A stretch of DNA of 64,000 bases from contig NC_065548.1 of NCBI RefSeq assembly GCF_022605725.1, positions 39,549,131 to 39,613,130 on the forward strand, written 5' to 3'. Origin of the DNA: Anthonomus grandis grandis. Taxonomy: Eukaryota; Arthropoda; Insecta; Coleoptera; Curculionidae. Position numbers and translations under genes: made by a program. The notes under the pieces are model-generated. The model made no database searches. It saw nothing but the letters and a program-made list of their open reading frames with translations, and was not told the DNA's origin. Shown one piece after another: positions 57,011 to 64,000 of this stretch (the stretch's first letter is position 1; every line of letters starts with the position of its first letter).

Positions 57011-57690
57011 AAGTAAATATATATTAAATGGCACTAATGCTTTTGATCTTAATGATCATGTTATTACCGCAGATTAAATTCAAAATAATAAAAAACATTG
57101 TTTATTATTATAAACCATAGGCTCGCAGTTAAAAACTTAAGAAATGCTAGGATCATATATTCTTATATATATATATTCTTACCTTACATAGATTTAGATA
57201 TATACAAATACAACTAGAAATACTATTGAAAATTTTAAACTATTTAAAAACTATTAAAATTTTTTACTATTTTAAACTAAATAATAGGATTATATTTTCT
57301 AGCCAAATACCTTTATTAAAACCTGGAGAGTATACCTTTTGTTATAAAAATGTTAAAAAAATTTAAAAAAAAATCTACTTGCAACATTTTACCAAATAAA
57401 CAAATGACACCCTAAAGAACCTTTGGTTGAACAAACTTTTTAAGCCGAAATCGTGATAATGCTAAAATATGCAGTCACGCAGAAAATATATATCAATATA
57501 ATCACCAACCCTATTAATTCTGTATCTATGTGACGTCTCTATTGAACTAACAAAAATATTAAACATGTAAGAATAAAACAACAAAAACCATTGCTCCTTC
57601 AAGATCATTAATTAAATTCTACAATCTTACTAGTGTATCAACAAACATGAATACTATAATATCAACAAACGATCCACATGAATACTATAG
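57011..57690. other. AT-rich stretch, nothing recognised
   Basis: Non-coding. A short direct repeat (ATCAACAAAC...ATGAATACTATA, twice) lies at about 57639-57688, next to the hairpin below. Confidence 0.35.
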
Positions 57691-57733
57691 GCACAGATGT
57701 AAATAGCTCCGCACGAGCTATTTACATCTGTGC
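57691..57733. repeat. Perfect 19-bp inverted repeat with 5-nt loop
   Basis: GCACAGATGTAAATAGCTC (57691-57709) is the exact reverse complement of 57715-57733; the loop is CGCAC. CTATAG to the left and TATAG to the right add an imperfect extension. Candidate small hairpin RNA or fold-back remnant. Confidence 0.75.
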
Positions 57734-57821
57734 TATAGGCTTTAGCAAGGTCGACCGATTAAAAGATCTTGTTAGCAATTTAAATTCAGTAAATGTGAGA
57801 GAATGAGACAAGACAATGACA

Positions 57822-58030
57822 TTCATTCATTCATTCATTCAACGTCTTCATGCCACTAGGGGCTATGTAAAAAGTTAATTTTACAGGCTTACTAAGAAAG
57901 TTGTCACGCCCCATAGATCCCTCTGCGATCACTTTCTGCTGTGGTGGTCATAACTTTCTGAGATTGGTATTATAGTTTATACTATTGTTGTTAAATGTTT
58001 TAACATTTATCTCTTTTTAAATGTAAAAGT
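57822..58030 (-). mobile_element. Possible 3' end of a LINE or SINE with (TGAA)n tail
   Basis: Read on the minus strand, a stretch of balanced base composition ends ...TAGCCCCTAGTGGCATGAAG followed by ACGT and four to five TGAA repeats (plus strand (CATT)n at 57823-57841). That layout is typical of the 3' end of RTE-type LINEs or SINEs. No coding sequence remains, so the family is open. Confidence 0.35.
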
Positions 58031-60699
58031 GGGGTGACCGTGTTTTTAAATTAATAAATATTGACAGCGATTTATCGCGCTATTACTTAAAACTCAATAG
58101 CGTTAATAGATGCTCATAACTCTTTATATTATAGGAAAATTATTGCATATGATATATTTATTAACCCTTTGTCATTCATCCACAAAATAATACATAACCA
58201 CGATAGCTTAAAAAAGAAAGTAAAGTACACTCCTTTTTAAATCTTAAACAATACCCTAATGAGGCTTAAGTAATCTTATTGTTTGTTTATAGAAAGACCT
58301 TATTATGTGGGGCTTACAACAGAACTTAGCAGCATCTTGTTATTCCCAAGCGAGAAAACTTCCGAGCCCCAAGCTAACTACTTACCTAATTAGAGCGAAC
58401 TGGCAAATATTACAAACTTTACCGACCACGAATTTTTGAGCATCCTTTATTTTTGTATTATTATACATTTTTCACGTTTAACTTAACAGAAGTCAAATAA
58501 AATACAAATTTAAAGTAGAACGAAAAAATTCTTTTACAGCATTTAATATACGCTTCCAAATATAATGTTTTTTAGAATATTTTTTCAAATACATTTTATA
58601 ATTTCTTGAATATTGAGTAGGTCGATTAACAGATAGCCTTCTTCACATGTTCTTTAACATCCAGGAATAAACTACCTCTAACACACTCTTTAATCATTTT
58701 TTACACTCTGCAGTATATAAGTAAAAATATAGGATTTTTAGATAGTTTAAACCTTAAAAAAGGTTTTTATTTTATAAATTCTAACGTTATTTTAATACTT
58801 TAAGGTTTATTTTAAAATTTCCCAATATTTGTTATTCTACTAAAGTAGGACGAATAAGCCTCCTACCCTCTCTAATGTAAATGCCATCTACTTTAACAAA
58901 GCAATTTGGTAGCATATGTAAATTTAAAATCTAATTTAGTGGGTATCCAGATAAATTGATGCTTTTTTGAGTTAATGACATAGAGGTTAACGCTAGAAGT
59001 GATTAAGTTATATTAAATAATATATAAACTGTTTGCAATTCTTAAGAAAACTCTTACGAAAAATAACTAGATTAACTAATTTGCTAAACTAATAATTTGC
59101 CATAAATTTGCCGTTTAAATAAAATATATTGCCTCTAAAGTTGATCGATTATCCGGTATTAACTATTTTTAACAACTTATTGCATATCTACCTATTTAGT
59201 TGTGTGATTTTAGTAAATTATTAGAATTTTAAAGAGAATAATTTAGAATGGTAAATTATCTGTAAATAAAATTTTATTTTGAACTATTAAATTGAGATTA
59301 AAGGAAATAGAGTTGTTTTTATAAAGTCCATTGCAACCGCAACCTATAGAGAATTGTTTTTGCACCTCCTATGTTAGAGCTCTTTATCTAAGGTAGTCTT
59401 TTTGAATAGATTCCAAGATATTCCTGCTTCCTTCACCAAACTCTTAAAAAACCTTAGCCTACATAATGCTTTACAGTGATACTATATATAGAAGAGGAGC
59501 TCAACCAAGAATTTTGCACTTTACTCGAGCGTATTAAAAATTAATATGGGAAGAAACCTTATACCCTGAAATATATTGTAAAAAAAACATCAATGCCTCT
59601 TGAAATACTTGAGCCTGATTGATTTTTTTTTCAATTTTTGATTGTCAGATTAACAATGTTCCTTCATATAATTATCAGATTATCATTAAGGCAACCAGGA
59701 CATTAAGTTGAATCTTATATATAAAAATCTGACGCATTCCAGTATTTCAAGGTCGCATTTTTTACAAAAATCGATCAAGACTTACAGAGATTGTTTTACG
59801 TTGTTTTAAAGATTGTTAGGTGTGTAGACCATCAATGACACCTTTTTTCAAGTTGAGATTTTTTATTATGCTTTACATGTTTAGCTGATAGGTTGTCTGA
59901 GTCCTTCTGAGAGATCCTGAGAGCTGTAGAGATTTTGCATAGATGTAGCAGTAGAGTTACTTCTATTAAGGTATGGTGTAGTTGTTTATGCGTATTGTGT
60001 ATATTAGAAACTGGTCTTTTGTTTTTTTAAGGTTGTGTTTTTCTAAGTGCTAACATGCTAAATTTATTGTTTTATATGCGCCTAAAAGTATTAAGATTCT
60101 AAGAGGCATTAAATTATATTTTAAGAATGCTAATATTCATTGTTCTAATAGTTTTATGTAAAAATTTTTAATCTAAAAACAAATAACCTAAATGTGTAAT
60201 ATAATAGAACATTAATAATAATTATTATTCTCTTATATATTAGAAAAAAAAAATAAAACGGAAGTAATCACTCTATCAATTTTTGTCATGATAGATTGTC
60301 ATATTTAAAACTAGCTTCAATATTTTTTAATGTATTATGATGAGTCTTATATAAACATATATGTTCTTTATCAATTGTAAATTTTTTAGCTGTAGGTGCT
60401 TTTTTTAATTTTATTAGTTTTATTATTTGTCGTTATTTTATTTTATTATTTTGTTTTAAATTATGTTAAATCTTTCACTAACAAGAGTAATCTTTTGTGA
60501 GCTTTTGTTGATTTATTGCCTTCTTTTTTATTTAACTTTTTTTTCTATGTTTGAGCAAACACATTATTATTATTTTTATTATTAGAATATCGTATTAAAT
60601 CGTATTCTTATATTATGTCTCATATGGAATTTCTAAATAGGGAAGTCTCTATCTCCAAGAAAAAATGCATGTAAATCATTTAATTAAACGTATTATGCA
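58031..60699. other. AT-rich stretch, nothing recognised
   Basis: About 2.7 kb without recognisable domain or element ends. Confidence 0.35.
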
Positions 60700-60727
60700 T
60701 TTCGGCTGTGTAAACAGCCATCCTCAG
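60700..60727 (-). ncRNA. Hammerhead-like motif of PLE type, better preserved
   Basis: On the minus strand: CTGAGGA-T-GGCTGT-TTAC-ACAGCC-GAAA. CTGANGA and GAAA are both intact and a perfect 6-bp stem closes with a 4-nt loop. The arrangement equals the motif at 27455-27479, including the extra T. No PLE coding region was found beside it, so it may be an isolated terminal-repeat fragment. Confidence 0.4.
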
Positions 60728-62422
60728 ATACTAAAATGAAATATAGGTAATTTAAAACAATTTTAAAAGGAGCTTCTTCGTTATAATAATACAGGTTTAG
60801 AACTTACTAGAACATTACGAAAAAAACGTTTAATAAATAAAACTCAAAAACTACCCGTTATCGGGAGTCAAAACAACAATAAATAAAGGAATTAAATTTA
60901 AAAACATTGTACAATAAGGACATCTATTATTCATAATATTAAATTTGACGATACAGATTTCTACATATTAAAAGAAGGTCCTATAAGGAACTATTGTGTA
61001 TTAACGTTACGGTAACTGTAAATTTAATATTTTGTTTAATACAAATGTTAAAAGATAAAAGAGTTAAAAACAATAAAGGTAAAAGTTATTTTCTAGGGCT
61101 AATTGAATTAAAAAAACGTAAACTGTCGAACTTAGTTTGCTCATTAATGCATGTGCAGTCAGCGAAGTTTATGGCCCTATTTATTTAATATTTGTTTTAA
61201 AACCAAAAACAACTTGGCAAAACATTTAAGGTCGGGGCACACATATCCGTACCGAGACCGCACCGTGCCCGCAGCGTAGCTCGGCCGTGTCTCGGTGCGT
61301 TATCTCCCAAAACACACATCTCCGACATACGGCCGCATCCCGCATCGCATTGGACGGTCATGACGCACTTTAAAGTATTTAGTTTGGATCGAAACTTAAT
61401 TAGGTTGGTACATTTAATTTATTTTAAAGAAAAATGTTTTCGAAATTTGGTAATGATCAACAAATGCAGCATTCGCAATACGAGAACAACTAAATGATTT
61501 CTTTAGTTCTGTAGAGGGCAGCGTAGATTGGCAGGAAAATACAGCCCTGGCAATTTAAATAATTTAATTTATGGATCATATTTGCCAGTTTTTTTAGATG
61601 TTGCATCTTTTTCGCTAAAATGTAGTAAATAAAATCCAGATCAGAGAAAAGGATGGAGAAAGGATTGTGTAGTGTACAAATAATTTTCTATATCTATACG
61701 TGTTGTTTTCGTCGCTCTTGTGCAATTTTAAATAGAGGCGAAAAATGTCATTACATTATTAATTAACCGTAATATTTTTCATGTGACGGCGCTGACGGTA
61801 AAAATACAAAAGTCTTTTGCTGTTTAAACGTAAACAAATAAACTTACCGATGAAATTTGAATTTTAATGCTCTGCTCTCTTTACTACAGAAGAATGCACC
61901 ATGATCGTCTATTTTGGCATTAATTTTCTCCAAAAAAGTACAAAAACAACAAAAAACTGATAAAACACACTCTAAACACGAAATACACCCTTAGACTCAA
62001 TAATTTAAAGTGTTTATTTGTTTTAATTCCTTGGCAACATCGCTCGAGATTCATTCATTCATAATTTTTGACAGAACTCGAATAATAGTAAAACGTGTGT
62101 AAGACTGTAGCGCAACGTTGCCGAAGTGACTAAATTTTTTAATGCTCCAAGACATTTTTGTTTGGACTGCTGCTTTTATTAATATTTTTGCTTTTAAATT
62201 AAGTCGATTTTTCTATGAATTTTATTAATTTTTGATTAGTTTTTTTTCATTATAAGCTCAGTTATGTTTCCGACTCAAATAACCTTTAAAAGGTATTACA
62301 TTTTTTAATACTTAAAAAGCGGATAATAGCTCTGGCAAAATTGCAATATTGTAAAAGAAGGACAAAAGATTGAGAGAAAAATATATTTTGTCATCTTAAA
62401 ATGTAAACAATGCAGTCTCTTA
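60728..62422. other. AT-rich stretch with one GC-rich island
   Basis: No gene was recognised. At 61231-61370 there is a strongly GC-rich island with CCGAGACCGCACCG and an inverted ACCGAGAC/GTCTCGGT pair (near 61252 and 61289). Its start, GGTCGGGGCACACATA, looks like a DNA-transposon end, but no matching right end was found. Confidence 0.35.
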
Positions 62423-62752
62423 AGCTGAATTTATACAGACAAATAAAGTAAAATAAGAAATAAAATAAAAATAAAATAAGAGTTAAATGTACAAAAGTTC
62501 CATAACGCATTTATATAGCAAAGAAGTTGACCAAAATCCAACTTTCATATTTTATTTTATGTGAAAACGAAACTGCGCACGTTATTTTGGTCACAACACA
62601 CCCTCTCAAGACAGAAAGGTACTATAACCTGGCATATAATTGGTTACCCTTATTTCTTATTTGTTATTTTATTTGCCTGTATAAATGCCAAGTGTCAAAT
62701 AAGTCCTTATTTTATTTCTTATTTTATGTTATTTGTCTATGTAAATCCACCA
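62423..62752. mobile_element. Harbinger-like MITE with long terminal repeats and TTA TSD
   Basis: The left arm (62423 to about 62468) and the reverse complement of the right arm (about 62706-62752) share ACAAATAA, TAAAATAAGAAATAAAATAA and a GATTTA-like tip over about 45 bp with few mismatches. TTA flanks both ends (62420-62422 and 62753-62755), the Harbinger target. A second copy of the right arm lies inside at about 62648-62690, so the element may carry a duplicated end. The interior is non-coding; its open frames run through the repeats. Confidence 0.6.
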
Positions 62753-63219
62753 TTAGTTATAATATCTTTGATCTTTACAGATGTTGCAAAATAGAGAGCT
62801 TCATACTATCTTTGCTTTTTTTAGCGGCTTTAATATCTTGGTTCGCGAATTTTAAGGTAAAATAAATACGAACTCTCGTATAAAGTCGGACAAAATAATC
62901 TACAGGAAATGAGCTGTCTACCGAACAATAAGTCGACATTTTAATATAATAGATTATAATAATTTGACAGTAAACAGTCCACTGAGTCCACCCGGTACAA
63001 CTAGTAATAAAACGCTCGCACATCAAAACGATTTAAACTCTACTCACTGTGTAACCCAACAGATTCGATCGTAGGAGCGTCACCCGGCAAATGAAGTGAG
63101 GGGCGGTGAATAGGTAAATCGGCGCGTGGAGCCGAGTGAAGCAACTTGTATTTTATTCAGTAAACTTTGGTTAAGATAAAGAAAAATTGAAATCAGAGTC
63201 AATGAACATTAAAGACTTA
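62753..63219. other. Unassigned stretch next to the right-edge transposase
   Basis: Contains a GC-richer block at about 63050-63130 (GGGGCGGTG, GGCGCGTGGAGCC). It may be the 5' part of the hAT-like element that follows, but no CAG-type hAT end was recognised. Confidence 0.3.
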
Positions 63220-64000
63220 TCGCCCGAAAGAAAAATACTTTTATTAGCAATACCAATTCTCATTTTGCGAGCCACGTATTAGAGTTTGTTCATATTTTTG
63301 ATCGGGACTTGAAACAATATGCGATCACTTTAACAGGATTAAAAGAACTCCATCAAATATGCCTCATTATATAGGTGTTCATATTTAAAATGAATTAATT
63401 TTTCTTCTGGGAGAGCAAATAAGGCATGACATTATATCTATGTTAAATGCTAGTAAATATTTTTCAATTATTTTGAATACGACTCCTGACGTGAGTCATC
63501 AAGACCAACTAACTATTGTAATAAGGTTTGTTTTATTAAATAATACATCAAAGCAAATCGAAATTAGAGAGCATTTTTTGGGATTCATTTCAATATCAGG
63601 TTTGATAGGACAAGGCTTAGCTAATGTTTTATTGGATTTTTTAGAGACTCACAACATTTGTTTTTAAGGGGTCAGGGATATGATAATGGAGCGGATATGA
63701 AGGGTCGCAATAATGGTTTACAAAAAAATTATTGAATTGAACTTCTTTAGAAAAGTTTCTTTGCTATTGTGCAGGAAGTTTACGTTTTTTTCTCCGCATC
63801 AACTAAACGTTGGCAAGTTTTAAAAGATGAAATCCCAACGTTAACACTAAAACCTCTTTCTAGTACTAGATGGGAAAGCAGAATAGATGCTCTGAAAGTT
63901 CTAAGACATAATTTAGGAAAAATATATGACGCTTTATTTGCACTTTTCTCTGATAATAACAGGGACTCCGATACCAAAACTATGGCTAATTCATTACTCT
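63220..64000 (+). pseudogene. hAT/ZMYM-like transposase fragment (runs off the right edge)
   Basis: Pieces in three frames: NIKDLSPERKILLLAI (63205), then from 63440 MLNASKYFSIILNTTPDVSH, DQLTIVIRFVL and IEIREHFLGF with GLANVLLDFLE. Then GQGYDNGADMKGRN-like residues near 63670, and an open frame from 63767 to the edge with VFFSASTKRWQVLKDEIPTL, PLSSTRWESRIDALKVLRHN and KIYDALFALFSDNN. 'YF-S-I-I-L-x-x-T-P-D-(V/I)-S-H-x-D-Q' with the later 'G-Q-G-Y-D-N-G-A' holds two catalytic Asp blocks of hAT transposases of ZMYM1 style. It is a different family from the 52969-55872 element. At least two frameshifts break it. Confidence 0.6.

Noticed and set aside
62527..62865. 112-codon open frame rich in Phe, Leu, Ile and Cys (membrane-protein-like)
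   Set aside because: It runs through the AT-rich arms of the MITE; hydrophobic codons come from T-rich DNA.
63050..63130. tRNA or 5S-like gene in the GC-richer block
   Set aside because: No A/B box pair at tRNA spacing and no cloverleaf pairing by eye.

Overview
The window looks like AT-rich intergenic DNA from an arthropod, most likely an insect. No complete host gene, rRNA gene or functional tRNA gene was found. The content is a dense graveyard of transposable elements: PIF/Harbinger, IS630/Tc1-mariner, hAT, LINE-type retrotransposons, Gypsy and BEL/Pao LTR elements, Penelope-like elements (PLE), a tRNA-derived SINE and MITEs. This repertoire suggests an insect (a beetle or hemipteran is plausible), but species cannot be read from the sequence. 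The only host-gene hint is an acidic C-terminal tail at 1-63.

Region by region. 1-9.7 kb: two Harbinger-like elements (a MITE at 2025-2340 and a decayed element at 2780-4124 with convergent transposase and MADF genes), a DDE transposase pseudogene split by a SINE with a perfect 14-bp target-site duplication (TSD), a LINE fragment, and a transposase-like pseudogene with an SDGCxxQN motif. 9.7-14.9 kb: AT-rich DNA with LINE ORF1 remnants on both strands and a second SDGC-family fragment. 14.9-19 kb: a nearly full-length LINE on the minus strand (ORF1, endonuclease, reverse transcriptase). 19-23.2 kb: non-coding DNA with a (TA)n tandem duplication and several hairpins. 23.2-33.6 kb: pieces of an errantivirus-like Gypsy element with a broken env remnant, a PLE (minus), a Gypsy RT fragment (plus), a Gypsy element (minus) and a LINE RT fragment (minus). 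33.6-39.7 kb: mostly AT-rich, with one BEL/Pao gag fragment and one Gypsy RT fragment.

39.7-51.2 kb is the clearest structure: a LINE (plus) split by an 8.2-kb Gypsy element (42454-50673) with two nearly identical 1.54-kb LTRs and a 4-bp TSD. The LINE reading frame resumes exactly after the insertion. 52.7-57 kb holds a second nest: a mariner-like element interrupted by a 2.9-kb hAT element (52969-55872) with a perfect 8-bp TSD; the hAT gene is one frame with three stop codons. 57-64 kb is AT-rich, with hairpins, a PLE-type structured motif, a Harbinger-like MITE and the start of a second hAT/ZMYM-like transposase running off the right edge.

The genes do not form a pathway; each belongs to its own element and almost all are broken. 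I see no evidence for a new multi-gene system. The items most worth following up are the two nested insertions with exact TSDs, the hammerhead-like motifs linked to PLE, the perfect 30-bp hairpin at 21283-21349, the slippery A8 run and single in-frame UAG in the 15-19 kb LINE, and the SDGC-family transposase-like gene.
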